DNA from: Frigidibacter mobilis
GTDB lineage: Bacteria; Pseudomonadota; Alphaproteobacteria; Rhodobacterales; Rhodobacteraceae
Assembly (NCBI RefSeq): GCF_001620265.1
Contig: NZ_CP012661.1
Span: 496,001-560,000 of the forward strand
Length of the DNA: 64,000 nucleotides
Reading direction: 5' to 3'
Made by a program: the position numbers and the translations under genes
Part shown: positions 44,033 through 53,060 of the stretch, in pieces
How the letters are laid out: each line of letters opens with the position of its first letter
How positions within the stretch are numbered: the first letter of the stretch is position 1
Notes under the pieces: generated by a model
Told to the model about the DNA's origin: nothing
Database searches by the model: none
The model's input: the letters and a program-made list of their open reading frames with translations, nothing else

Positions 44033-45154
44033 ATGGAACCCGGATATGACCTGCCCGCGATGATCGGGATGACCGAGGCCGACGTGCAGACCCCGGCGCT
44101 GATCCTGGATCTGGACGCACTGGAGGCGAATATCGCGCGGATGGCGGCCGAGGCGCGGGCAATGGGCGTGGCGCTGCGGCCCCATGCCAAGATGCACAAG
44201 TCGGCCGATATCGCGCTGATGCAGATCGCCGCCGGGGCGGTGGGCGTCTGCTGCCAGAAGGTCAGCGAGGCGGAAGCGCTGGTGCGGGCCGGTGTCGGGG
44301 ATGTGCTGATCTCGAACGAGCTGCGGGACGGGGTGAAGCTGGCGCGTCTGGCGCGGCTGGCCGGGCGGGCGCAGGTGGCGGTCTGCGTGGACGATGCCGG
44401 GGGCGTGGCCGAACTGGCCGCGGCGGTGGCCGAGGCGGGGACCGGGGTGCGGGTGCTGGTCGAGGTGGATGTGGGCGCGGCGCGCTGCGGCGTGGCGCCG
44501 GGCGCGGCGGCAGTGCCCCTGGCGCAGGCGATCCTGGCGGCGCCGGGGCTGACCTTTGGCGGCTTGCAGGCCTATCACGGCGGCGCGCAGCATCTGCGGA
44601 CCGAAGCCGAGCGCGCGGGGGCGATTGCGGATGTGGTGGGCAAGGTGCGGCAGACTCTGGCGGCGCTGGAGGCGGCGGGGATCGCGGTGCCCTGCGTGAC
44701 CGGGGCGGGCACCGGCAGCTTCCGGCATGAAGGGGCCTCGGGCGTCTATACCGAGATGCAATGCGGCTCATACGCCTTCATGGATGCCGATTATGGCCGC
44801 AACCTCGATGCAGGCGGGGCGTGGACCTCGCCCTTCCGCAATGCGATGTTCATGCTGGCGGGGGTGATGTCGAAGACGCGGCCCGGCCATGCGGTCTGCG
44901 ATGCCGGGCTGAAGGTGATGTCGATGGAGAGCGGGCTGCCGGTCTCGGCGCGGGAGGGGGTGGAGTATGTCGGCGCCTCCGACGAGCATGGCACGCTGGC
45001 CGATCCCGGCGACGTGCTGCGCCCGGGGGACCGGCTGCGGCTGATCCCGGGGCATTGCGACCCGACGGTGAACCTGCACGACTGGTATGTGGGGATCCGC
45101 GGCGGGGTGGTGGAATGCCTGTGGCCGGTGACGGCGCGGGGCAAGCATTTCTGA
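44033..45154 (+). CDS. D-threonine/D-3-hydroxyaspartate aldolase-like PLP enzyme (DSD1 family)
   Basis: A 373-residue fold-III PLP enzyme: TPALILDLDALEANIARMAAEARAMGVALRPHAKMHKS with the PLP lysine in HAKMHKS, GAGTGSFRHE and the metal site GHCDPTVNLHDWYVG at the C-terminus. The group includes hydroxyaspartate aldolases that join glycine and glyoxylate. Its neighbours break ureidoglycolate to glyoxylate, which suggests a glyoxylate-assimilating role, but the other hydroxyaspartate-cycle genes are not in the window. AAGGAGCGCCA precedes the ATG. Confidence 0.82.
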   Translation: MEPGYDLPAMIGMTEADVQTPALILDLDALEANIARMAAEARAMGVALRPHAKMHKSADIALMQIAAGAVGVCCQKVSEAEALVRAGVGDVLISNELRDGVKLARLARLAGRAQVAVCVDDAGGVAELAAAVAEAGTGVRVLVEVDVGAARCGVAPGAAAVPLAQAILAAPGLTFGGLQAYHGGAQHLRTEAERAGAIADVVGKVRQTLAALEAAGIAVPCVTGAGTGSFRHEGASGVYTEMQCGSYAFMDADYGRNLDAGGAWTSPFRNAMFMLAGVMSKTRPGHAVCDAGLKVMSMESGLPVSAREGVEYVGASDEHGTLADPGDVLRPGDRLRLIPGHCDPTVNLHDWYVGIRGGVVECLWPVTARGKHF

Positions 45155-45157
45155 GGG

Positions 45158-45652
45158 TTATGCCGGGATCACCGTGAAGGGCGCGGGATAGGTGTGTTCC
45201 TGCAGGTTCGCGCCGGGGCCGATCCGGTCCAGCACCGCGAAGAGGCCGGGCGCGTGCAGCGGTGTCAGCACCCCGTGCCAGGTGCCGCGATGCAGGTTGA
45301 TGCCCTGCCCGGGCTGGGTGAGGAAGGCGAGGGGGCGGCCGGGGGCGCCGCCCTGATCGGGGGCCACGATCACGAGGAAGGGCTGCAGGCTCATCGGCAG
45401 GAAGGCCTGGCTGCCCTCGGGGTGACGCTCGACCAGATCGAAGCTGTAGGGTAGGGGGCGTGGCACCGCGTCGAAGATGGAAATGCCGGCGCGCCCGCCT
45501 GTCGCCGCGCCGAAGTCGAGCCGGGCCCGGTCGTGAAAGCGCCCGCAAAGGCCGGCATTGATGAGCCGGTCGGGCGCGCCCGATGCGTCCAGCACATCGC
45601 CGAACGGGGCGAAGGCGGCGGGGGTGAGCGGCTGGGGGCGCAGGAGGGTCAT
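45158..45652 (-). CDS. allA: Ureidoglycolate lyase
   Basis: A 164-residue cupin-like enzyme splitting ureidoglycolate to glyoxylate and urea. Family signatures: PLTPAAFAPFGDVLD, ERHPEGSQAFLPM, and NLHRGTWHGVLTPL. Converges on the aldolase with 3 bases between stops. Part of the purine breakdown set on this strand. Confidence 0.93.
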   Translation of the reverse strand: MTLLRPQPLTPAAFAPFGDVLDASGAPDRLINAGLCGRFHDRARLDFGAATGGRAGISIFDAVPRPLPYSFDLVERHPEGSQAFLPMSLQPFLVIVAPDQGGAPGRPLAFLTQPGQGINLHRGTWHGVLTPLHAPGLFAVLDRIGPGANLQEHTYPAPFTVIPA

Positions 45653-45671
45653 GTGGTGCCTTTGGCTGGTG

Positions 45672-45734
45672 GCCGGGGGGCTGTCTGCCCCCCGGACCCC
45701 CCGAGGATATTTTTACAAGGCAAAGGGCAAGGGG
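45672..45734 (-). repeat. Intergenic AAATATCC/G-rich repeat, copy E
   Basis: On the minus strand: CCTTGTAAAAATATCCTCGG, then GGGGGGTCC and a CCGGGGGGCAGACAGCCCCCCGG stem. Between the ureidoglycine aminohydrolase and ureidoglycolate lyase genes. Confidence 0.72.
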
Positions 45735-45739
45735 CGGGG

Positions 45740-46570
<831 letters not shown>

Positions 46571-46580
46571 CTTCGGCCTT

Positions 46581-47996
46581 TCACGGCAGCAGCGCCCGCA
46601 GGCGCAGTTCGGCGATGCGTTCCACCTGGGCGCAGGCGGTGGCGAATTCGGTTTCGGTATCGTTGGCGAGGCGGCGCTGGAAGGCGGCGAGGATGCCGGC
46701 CTTGTCATGGTCGCGCACGGCGATGATGAAGGGGAATCCGTGCTTGGCGACATAGGCGGTGTTGAGCCGCTCGAACTCCGCCCGCTCGGCGTCGGTCAGG
46801 GCATCCAGCCCGGCGCCGGCCTGTTCGGCAGCGGAATGATCGGTCAGGCGGCGGGCGGCGGCGAGCTTGCCGGCAAGGTCGGGATGGGCCTGCAGCACCG
46901 CCAGCCGGTCCTTGTGCGCGGCGGTGCGGAACACGCGGGTGAGCGCGCTGTGGACGCCCGCGGCGCGGTCATGGGCGGGGCCAAGTTCCAGGGTCCAGGC
47001 GCGGTCGGCGATCCAGGGGGAGTGCTCGAAGATGCCGCCGAAGCGGGCGATGAAATCGGAATGGGTCATCTTGCTGGGGCGCTCGCGCCGCCGATGCGGA
47101 TGGACCCTGGCCCAGTGGCGGGCGATGTCGATGCGGCGGGGGAACCAGACGCCTTCGTGGCCCAGGGCATAGTCGAGGAAGCGTTTCAGCCCGGCAATCT
47201 TTCCGGGGCGGCCGATCAGGCGGCAATGCAGGCCGATGGAGAACATTTTGGCCGCGCCCGACGCGCCCTCGGCATAGAGCGTGTCGAAGCTGTCGCGCAG
47301 GTAGGTGAAGAACTGCTCGCCCTCTGTATATCCCGGCGAGGTGGCGAAGCGCATGTCATTGGCTTCCAGCGTGTAGGGGATCACCAGCTGGTCGCGGGTG
47401 CCGACCTCCACCCAATAGGGCAGGTCGTCGTCATAGCTGTCGGAGATCCACGCGAAGCCGCCCTCCTCCGCCGTCAGCCGCAGGGTGTTTGCCGAACATC
47501 GCCCGGTATACCAGCCAAGCGGGCGCTCCCCCACCACCTCGGTATGCAGGCGGATCGCCTCGGCGATCTGGCGGCGTTCCTCGGCCTCGGGCATGTCCTT
47601 GTGCTCGACCCATTTCAGGCCGTGCGAGGCGATTTCCCAGCCCGCGCTGCGCATCGCCGCCACCTGTTCGGGGCTGCGGGCGAGGGCGGTGGCGACGCCG
47701 TAGACGGTGACGGGGATGTTCAGGCCGGTAAAGAGCCGGTGCAGGCGCCAGAAGCCGGCGCGGGCGCCGTATTCGTAGATGGACTCCATGTTCCAGTGCC
47801 GCTGCCCCGGCCAGGGCGCGGCGCCGGCGATGTCCGACAGGAAGGCCTCGGAGGCGGCATCGCCGTGCAGGATATTGTTCTCGCCGCCCTCTTCGTAGTT
47901 CAGCACCAAGGACACGGCAATCTTCGCGCCGCCGGGCCAGGCAGCATCGGGAGGGGTGGGGCCGTGGCCGATCATGTCGCGGGGGTAGCGGTTCAT
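46581..47996 (-). CDS. puuE: Bifunctional allantoinase PuuE / OHCU decarboxylase
   Basis: A 471-residue fusion. Residues 1-310 are a polysaccharide-deacetylase-type allantoinase ([64 protein letters not shown]). Residues 315-471 are OHCU decarboxylase ([30 protein letters not shown]). The fusion covers two steps, OHCU to allantoin and allantoin to allantoate, and is recurrent in proteobacteria. Confidence 0.93.
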   Translation of the reverse strand: MNRYPRDMIGHGPTPPDAAWPGGAKIAVSLVLNYEEGGENNILHGDAASEAFLSDIAGAAPWPGQRHWNMESIYEYGARAGFWRLHRLFTGLNIPVTVYGVATALARSPEQVAAMRSAGWEIASHGLKWVEHKDMPEAEERRQIAEAIRLHTEVVGERPLGWYTGRCSANTLRLTAEEGGFAWISDSYDDDLPYWVEVGTRDQLVIPYTLEANDMRFATSPGYTEGEQFFTYLRDSFDTLYAEGASGAAKMFSIGLHCRLIGRPGKIAGLKRFLDYALGHEGVWFPRRIDIARHWARVHPHRRRERPSKMTHSDFIARFGGIFEHSPWIADRAWTLELGPAHDRAAGVHSALTRVFRTAAHKDRLAVLQAHPDLAGKLAAARRLTDHSAAEQAGAGLDALTDAERAEFERLNTAYVAKHGFPFIIAVRDHDKAGILAAFQRRLANDTETEFATACAQVERIAELRLRALLP

Positions 47997-48068
47997 CTGC
48001 GTCTCTTGCCGTTGCCGCGGTTCGGGGCCAAGAATGGCGCTGGTGCAGCGGAAAGACCAGAGGCAGAT

Positions 48069-48428
48069 ATGGCGGGCGGATACCTGACGACCCATGTTCT
48101 TGATACGGCGCGGGGCTGCCCGGCGGCGGGGCTGAGGATCGCGCTCTACCGCGTGTCGGGCAACAGCCACCGCAAGCTGGTGGAGATGGTCACCAATGCC
48201 GACGGGCGCACGGATGCGCCGATCCTGCCGGCGGGGCAGTTCGCGGCCGGCACCTATGAGCTGATATTCTTCGCTGGGGACTATCTGCGGGCGAGCGGGG
48301 CAGCGGGGGCAGAGCCGCTGTTCCTCGACCAGGTGCCGATCCGGTTTGGCATGTCGGATGCCGAAGCGCATTACCATGTGCCCCTGCTGCTGTCGCCCTA
48401 TGGCTATTCCACCTATCGCGGAAGCTGA
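48069..48428 (+). CDS. uraH: 5-hydroxyisourate hydrolase
   Basis: A 119-residue transthyretin-like enzyme: [24 protein letters not shown] at the N-terminus and the C-terminal tetrapeptide YRGS that defines HIU hydrolases (versus transthyretin). It hydrolyses the product of urate oxidation to OHCU. Divergent from puuE and followed by urate oxidase. Confidence 0.95.
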   Translation: MAGGYLTTHVLDTARGCPAAGLRIALYRVSGNSHRKLVEMVTNADGRTDAPILPAGQFAAGTYELIFFAGDYLRASGAAGAEPLFLDQVPIRFGMSDAEAHYHVPLLLSPYGYSTYRGS

Positions 48429-48567
48429 GATTGCGCGGAAAAGCGGCAGCTTTGCCCGAAGGGCAGGCAGGGGATGCGGCGCTGTGTCGCCGAGGGGCGC
48501 GGCGATGCGCAGGGGCTGGCGCGGCGGGACCGCCTGGCGATGATGGGGCAGGCAAGCGGGGGACGAG

Positions 48568-49794
48568 ATGAACGATTTTGCCATTTTCATGGATTGGGCC
48601 GAATTTGCGGTGCGCTGGCTGCATGTGGTGACCGCGATCGCCTGGATCGGATCCTCGTTCTACTTCATCGCGCTGGACCTGGGCCTGCGCAAGGATGTGC
48701 CGCTGCCTCCGGGTGCGAGCGGCGAGCAATGGCAGGTGCATGGGGGGGGCTTCTACCACATCCAGAAATACATGGTTGCGCCGGATCAGATGCCGGATGA
48801 CCTGATCTGGTTCAAATGGGAGAGCTATTCGACCTGGCTGTCGGGCTTTGCGCTGCTGGCGCTGGTCTACTACCTCGGCGCGGACCTCTATCTTGTCGAT
48901 CCGAACGTGCTGGATATTCCGGTCTGGCAGGCGGTGGCGATCTCGGTCGCCTCGCTGGGGCTGGGCTGGCTGATGTATGACGCGATCTGCAAGAGCCGGT
49001 TCGGGAACGACAATACCCGGCTGATGCTCGGGCTCTATGTGATCCTGGTGGCGATGGCCTGGGGCTATACGCAGGTGTTCTCGGGCCGGGCGGCGCTGCT
49101 GCATCTGGGGGCGTTTACCGCGACGATCATGACGGCGAACGTGTTTGCCGTCATCATGCCGAACCAGCGCATCGTGGTGGCGGACCTGATCGCCGGGCGG
49201 GTGCCGGATGCGAAATATGGCAAGATCGCCAAGCAGCGCAGCACGCACAACAACTACCTGACGCTGCCGGTGGTGTTCCTGATGCTGTCGAACCATTACC
49301 CCTTGGCCTTTGCCAGCGAGATGAACTGGCTGATCGCAAGCCTTGTCTTCCTGATGGGGGTGACGATCCGGCACTGGTTCAACACCCATCATGCGCGCAA
49401 GGGCAACCCGCACTGGACCTGGGCGGCGACCGCGATCCTGTTCGTGGTCATCATGTGGCTGTCCTCGGCGCCGATGTTCCGCCCCGATGCCGAGGAGGCG
49501 GCGCTGCCGCGCGGGGCGGAGCGGTTCGCCGCAGCCGCCGGGTTCGACGAGGTGACGGACATTGTGCTGGGGCGCTGCTCGATGTGCCACGCGGCAGAGC
49601 CGGGCTGGGACGGGATCCATTACGCGCCCAGGGGCGTGCATCTGGAGACCGGCAGGCAGATCGCGCTGCTGGCGCGCGAGATCTACCTGCAGGCGGGCGT
49701 CACCCATGCGATGCCGCCCGCCAACGTGTCGTTCATCGAGCCTGCCGAACGGGCCAAGATCGTGGCCTGGTATCGGGCAGGGGCGTCGGGCTGA
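48568..49794 (+). CDS. puuD: Membrane-bound urate oxidase PuuD with C-terminal cytochrome c domain
   Basis: A 408-residue protein with about eight membrane segments (for example FAVRWLHVVTAIAWIGSSFYFIA) and a heme-c motif CSMCH in the periplasmic C-terminal domain. This is the integral-membrane urate oxidase that sends electrons to the respiratory chain instead of making peroxide. Its stop directly abuts the znuA stop. Confidence 0.94.
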   Translation: MNDFAIFMDWAEFAVRWLHVVTAIAWIGSSFYFIALDLGLRKDVPLPPGASGEQWQVHGGGFYHIQKYMVAPDQMPDDLIWFKWESYSTWLSGFALLALVYYLGADLYLVDPNVLDIPVWQAVAISVASLGLGWLMYDAICKSRFGNDNTRLMLGLYVILVAMAWGYTQVFSGRAALLHLGAFTATIMTANVFAVIMPNQRIVVADLIAGRVPDAKYGKIAKQRSTHNNYLTLPVVFLMLSNHYPLAFASEMNWLIASLVFLMGVTIRHWFNTHHARKGNPHWTWAATAILFVVIMWLSSAPMFRPDAEEAALPRGAERFAAAAGFDEVTDIVLGRCSMCHAAEPGWDGIHYAPRGVHLETGRQIALLAREIYLQAGVTHAMPPANVSFIEPAERAKIVAWYRAGASG

Positions 49795-50895
49795 TTACTC
49801 GGCCAGGCATCCGGCGAGTGTCTCGGCCATCGTGGTCAGCAGCGCGGCGTAGAGGCCCGGGCCGTAGGTCAGGCCAGTGCCTGCGGGATCGAGCGCCCCG
49901 CCGAGCTTGACCGGCGTGCCTTCGACCAGAGTTTCGACCTGCTTGGGATTGTGCTGCACTTCGGGGAAGATGCAGACGGCGCCTTCCTCTTCCAGCAGGT
50001 GCCGGATTTCGGTCAGCCGTTCCGCGCCGGGCGCCGCGGCATCGCCAAGCGAGATGGTGCCGGCGACGTCGAGCCCGTAGTGACCCGCGAAATAGCCGTA
50101 GGCATCGTGGAACACCACGAAGGGCTTGCCCTGCACCGGGGCCAGCGTGGCGGCGATCTGCGCGTCGAGCGCGGCGACGGCCTTGGACGCGGCCTTGGCA
50201 TTGGCGCTGTAGGTGGCGGCATTCCCGGGATCGGCGGCGGCGAGTTCGGCGGCGATCACCCCCAGCCAGACCTGCGCATTGGCCGGGTCGAGCCAGGCAT
50301 GGGGATCGGTGCCGGTGTGGCTGTGGCCCTCATGGTCGTCATGATCGTGCCCGGCGTGGTCGTCGTGGTCGTCATGCGCATGGTCGTCATGCCCGTGGTC
50401 ATGATCCGCGTGATCGTCGTGGGCGTGGTCATGGTCGTCATGATCGTGCCCGGCGTGGTCGTCATGCCCATGCTCGTCATGCCCGTGCTCGTCATGATCG
50501 TGCCCGGCGTGCTCCTCGCCCTCATGGTCGTGCGCGCCATCGCCATAGTTCTGGCGGAAGGTGCCTTCGGCCTGCAGCAACGCAACCTGCTTTCCCGACA
50601 GTGCCACGCCCTCGATGGCACGGTCGAGCCAGGGGGTCATTTCCGGGCCGATCCAGAAGATCAGCTCGGCATCCTGCAGCGCGCGGGCCTGGCTGGGCTT
50701 CATCTGGTAGCTATGGGCATTGCCGCCCTGCCCCAGCAAGATCGCGGGCGTGCCCAGTTCGCCCATCACCTGGGCGACCAGCGATTGCACGGCGGGAATG
50801 TCGGTGACGACGGCGGGAACCTCGGCGCGGGCGGCGCCGGCCAGCAGCAGGCAGGCGGGGGCGGCGGAAAGGGTGAGGGCAACAAGACGGCGCAT
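49795..50895 (-). CDS. znuA: Zinc ABC transporter substrate-binding protein ZnuA
   Basis: A 366-residue periplasmic protein with a signal (LVALTLSAAPACLLLAGAARA). Zinc ligands are in GGNAHSYQMKPS, DPHAWLDPANAQ and VVFHDAYGYF. Between about 125 and 190 lies a loop made almost entirely of His and Asp/Glu/Gly, encoded by a low-complexity repeat; it is unusually long and probably stores or captures zinc. Divergent from zur-znuCB behind a Zur-like palindrome. Confidence 0.94.
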   Translation of the reverse strand: MRRLVALTLSAAPACLLLAGAARAEVPAVVTDIPAVQSLVAQVMGELGTPAILLGQGGNAHSYQMKPSQARALQDAELIFWIGPEMTPWLDRAIEGVALSGKQVALLQAEGTFRQNYGDGAHDHEGEEHAGHDHDEHGHDEHGHDDHAGHDHDDHDHAHDDHADHDHGHDDHAHDDHDDHAGHDHDDHEGHSHTGTDPHAWLDPANAQVWLGVIAAELAAADPGNAATYSANAKAASKAVAALDAQIAATLAPVQGKPFVVFHDAYGYFAGHYGLDVAGTISLGDAAAPGAERLTEIRHLLEEEGAVCIFPEVQHNPKQVETLVEGTPVKLGGALDPAGTGLTYGPGLYAALLTTMAETLAGCLAE

Positions 50896-50940
50896 GGCAA
50901 TCCTCCGAGAGGGTGACTTGTGGGGTTGCGGGGCGTTGTC

Positions 50941-50954
50941 TATGTAATAGCATA
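50941..50954. promoter_or_regulatory. Candidate Zur operator between znuA and zur
   Basis: TATGTAATAGCATA, a TATG-N6-CATA palindrome in an AT-rich patch, with TTGTC and ATAAC flanks, in the divergent znuA-zur promoter region. This resembles Fur-family Zur sites (GTTATA-type arms) and fits shared zinc control. Confidence 0.5.
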
Positions 50955-50983
50955 ACAGGTCAAGCAGATTGTGATAAAGTAAC

Positions 50984-51485
50984 ATGGCGGATCCAGAGAC
51001 CGATGCCGGGCTGGCCTTCGAACACCATGACCACGCCCATTGCGCCGACGACACGATGGCCCGGGCCGAGGCGGTGGCGGCGGCGCGGGGCGCGCGGCTG
51101 ACCCCGGTACGGCGTCGGGTGCTGGAGATCCTGCTGGAGGCGCATCGCGCTATGGGTGCTTATGAGGTGCTGGACCGGCTTGCCGCCGAGGGGTTCGGCA
51201 ACCAGCCGCCCGTCGCCTACCGCGCACTCGAGTTTCTGGTGGAGCATGGGCTTGCGCATAGGGTTCGGCGGCTGAACGCCTTTGCCGCCTGCATGCACCC
51301 GGGGCAGGATCACAGCCCGGTGTTCCTGATCTGCCGCTCCTGCGATGCGGTGGCCGAGGCCCGGCAGAGCCGGTGCGCGCGGCGCTTGCCGGGCGGCTGG
51401 CGCCGTTGGCTTCAGTGTCGAGCGTGCGACGGTGGAGGCATTGGGCCTGTGCGCGGCTTGCCGCGAGGGCGGGGCAGCCGTATGA
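50984..51485 (+). pseudogene. zur: Zinc uptake regulator Zur, broken by two frameshifts
   Basis: A Fur-family repressor. HTH region: GARLTPVRRRVLEILLEAHRAMGAYEVLDRLAAEG; structural zinc cysteines in FLICRSCDAVAEA. The C-terminus is split over three frames: adding a C at 51360-51362 and a G at 51408-51409 restores AEAPAEPVRAALAGRLAPL and GFSVERATVEALGLCAACREGGAAV with the second CxxC and a stop in ATGA overlap with znuC. Without correction the frame runs into znuC as a false fusion. Probably intact in the cell. Confidence 0.85.
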
Positions 51486-52279
51486 CCCCCTTGATCGAGG
51501 CGCGGGGGCTGACTGTCCGCCACGGCGGGGTGGCGGTGCTGGCAAATGTTGATTTTGTGATACGCCCGGGCGAGATTGTCACCATCGTTGGCCCCAATGG
51601 GTCGGGAAAGTCCACCTTGATCCGGGCGCTGATCGGGCTGGCCCCGGCGGCTGAGGGCGCGGTGACACGCCGGGCGGGACTGCGCATCGGCTATGTGCCG
51701 CAGCGGTTGCAGGTGGATGCCGGGCTGCCGATGACGGTGCGGCGCTTCCTGTCTCTGCCGCGCCGGGTGGCGGATGGCGATGCCGCCGCGGCGCTGGCCC
51801 GCGTGGGCGTGGCCGATCTGGGCGCGCGGCAGATGGCGGGCCTGTCGGGTGGCCAGTTCCAGCGGGTGCTGCTGGCACGGGCGCTGCTGTCACGCCCCGA
51901 TATCCTGATGCTGGATGAGCCGACCCAAGGGCTCGACCAGCCTGGGGTCGCCGGTTTCTACCGGCTGATCGAGGAGGTGCGGGCCGAAACCCGCGCCGCG
52001 GTGCTGATGGTCAGCCACGACCTGCATGTGGTGATGAGCGCGACCGACCGTGTCATCTGCCTCAACGGCCATGTCTGCTGCGAGGGCACGCCACAGGTGG
52101 TGACCGACGCCCCGGAATATCGCGCGCTGTTCGGGCTGGGAACCGGCGGGGCGCTGGCACTGTATCGCCATGTGCATGACCATGACCATGACCGCGATCA
52201 CGGGCATGGCCATGACCCTGCACATCCGCATCACATTCACGGGCCGGACTGCAAGCATGAGGGCGCAGATGCTGGATGA
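51482..52279 (+). CDS. znuC: Zinc ABC transporter ATPase ZnuC
   Basis: A 265-residue ABC ATPase: Walker A GPNGSGKST, signature LSGGQFQR, Walker B ILMLDEPTQGLDQ, switch VSHDL. The last 30 residues are an unusual His/Asp tail (HVHDHDHDRDHGHGHD and HPHHIHG), perhaps a zinc-sensing appendage. Overlaps znuB by about 20 bases. Confidence 0.94.
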   Translation: MTPLIEARGLTVRHGGVAVLANVDFVIRPGEIVTIVGPNGSGKSTLIRALIGLAPAAEGAVTRRAGLRIGYVPQRLQVDAGLPMTVRRFLSLPRRVADGDAAAALARVGVADLGARQMAGLSGGQFQRVLLARALLSRPDILMLDEPTQGLDQPGVAGFYRLIEEVRAETRAAVLMVSHDLHVVMSATDRVICLNGHVCCEGTPQVVTDAPEYRALFGLGTGGALALYRHVHDHDHDRDHGHGHDPAHPHHIHGPDCKHEGADAG

Positions 52280-53060
52280 TTTCCTGATCCGGGCCGGGCT
52301 GGCCGGACTGGGCCTGTCGCTGGCGACCGGGCCGCTGGGCAGCTTCGTCGTCTGGCGGCGGATGGCCTATTTCGGCGATGCCACCGCCCATGCCGCGATC
52401 TTGGGCGTGGCGCTGTCCTTTGCCAGCGGGTTGCCGCTCTATGCCGGCACGCTGATCGTGGCCCTGGGAATGGCGGCGACCGTGTCGGCGCTGGCCGGGC
52501 GCGGGCATGCGATGGATACCGCGCTTGGCGTGCTGGCGCATTCGGCGCTGGCCTTCGGGTTGGTGGCGGTGTCGTTCCTGCCCAATGTGCGGGTGGACCT
52601 GTCGGCCTACCTGTTTGGCGATATCCTCGCCGTCAGCCGCGCCGATCTGCTCTGGATCTGGGGTGGGGCGCTGGCGGTGCTGGCGCTGCTGGTCTGGCGC
52701 TGGCAGGGGCTGCTGACCGCGACGGTGAACGAGGAATTGGCGCAGGCCGAGGGCATCGACCCGCGGGCTGAGCGGCTCGCGCTGACGCTGGCTCTGGCGC
52801 TGGTGGTGGCGGTGTCGATCAAGATCGTCGGGGCGCTGCTGATCGCGGCGCTGCTGATAATCCCCGCCGCCGCGGCGCGCGGCCTGTCGCGCAGCCCCGA
52901 GATGATGGCGGGGCTGGCCGTGGCGTTGTCGGCTCTCTCGGTGCTGGCCGGGCTGCAGATGTCGCTGCGGCTCGATACGCCGGCAGGCCCCTCCATCGTG
53001 GCGGCGGCGGCCTGCCTGTTCGCGGCGGCGTTGCCGCTGGCCCGCCTGCGGCGCGGCTAG
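52257..53060 (+). CDS. znuB: Zinc ABC transporter permease ZnuB
   Basis: A 267-residue permease with about eight membrane segments. The family loop RMAYFGDATAHAAILGVALSF and SIKIVGALLIAALLIIPAAAAR are present. An ATG at 52269 (MLDDFLIRAG) is an equally good start. The 3' end overlaps the convergent FAD oxidoreductase by 4 bases. Confidence 0.92.
   Translation: MRAQMLDDFLIRAGLAGLGLSLATGPLGSFVVWRRMAYFGDATAHAAILGVALSFASGLPLYAGTLIVALGMAATVSALAGRGHAMDTALGVLAHSALAFGLVAVSFLPNVRVDLSAYLFGDILAVSRADLLWIWGGALAVLALLVWRWQGLLTATVNEELAQAEGIDPRAERLALTLALALVVAVSIKIVGALLIAALLIIPAAAARGLSRSPEMMAGLAVALSALSVLAGLQMSLRLDTPAGPSIVAAAACLFAAALPLARLRRG

Noticed and set aside
50310..50530. Regular short repeats that could look like a CRISPR or minisatellite
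   Set aside because: They encode the in-frame His/Asp-rich loop of ZnuA; there are no conserved repeat units separated by unique spacers.
50984..52279. A Zur-ZnuC fusion protein
   Set aside because: Two one-base losses hide the Zur stop; restoring them gives a normal Zur ending in ATGA overlap with znuC.
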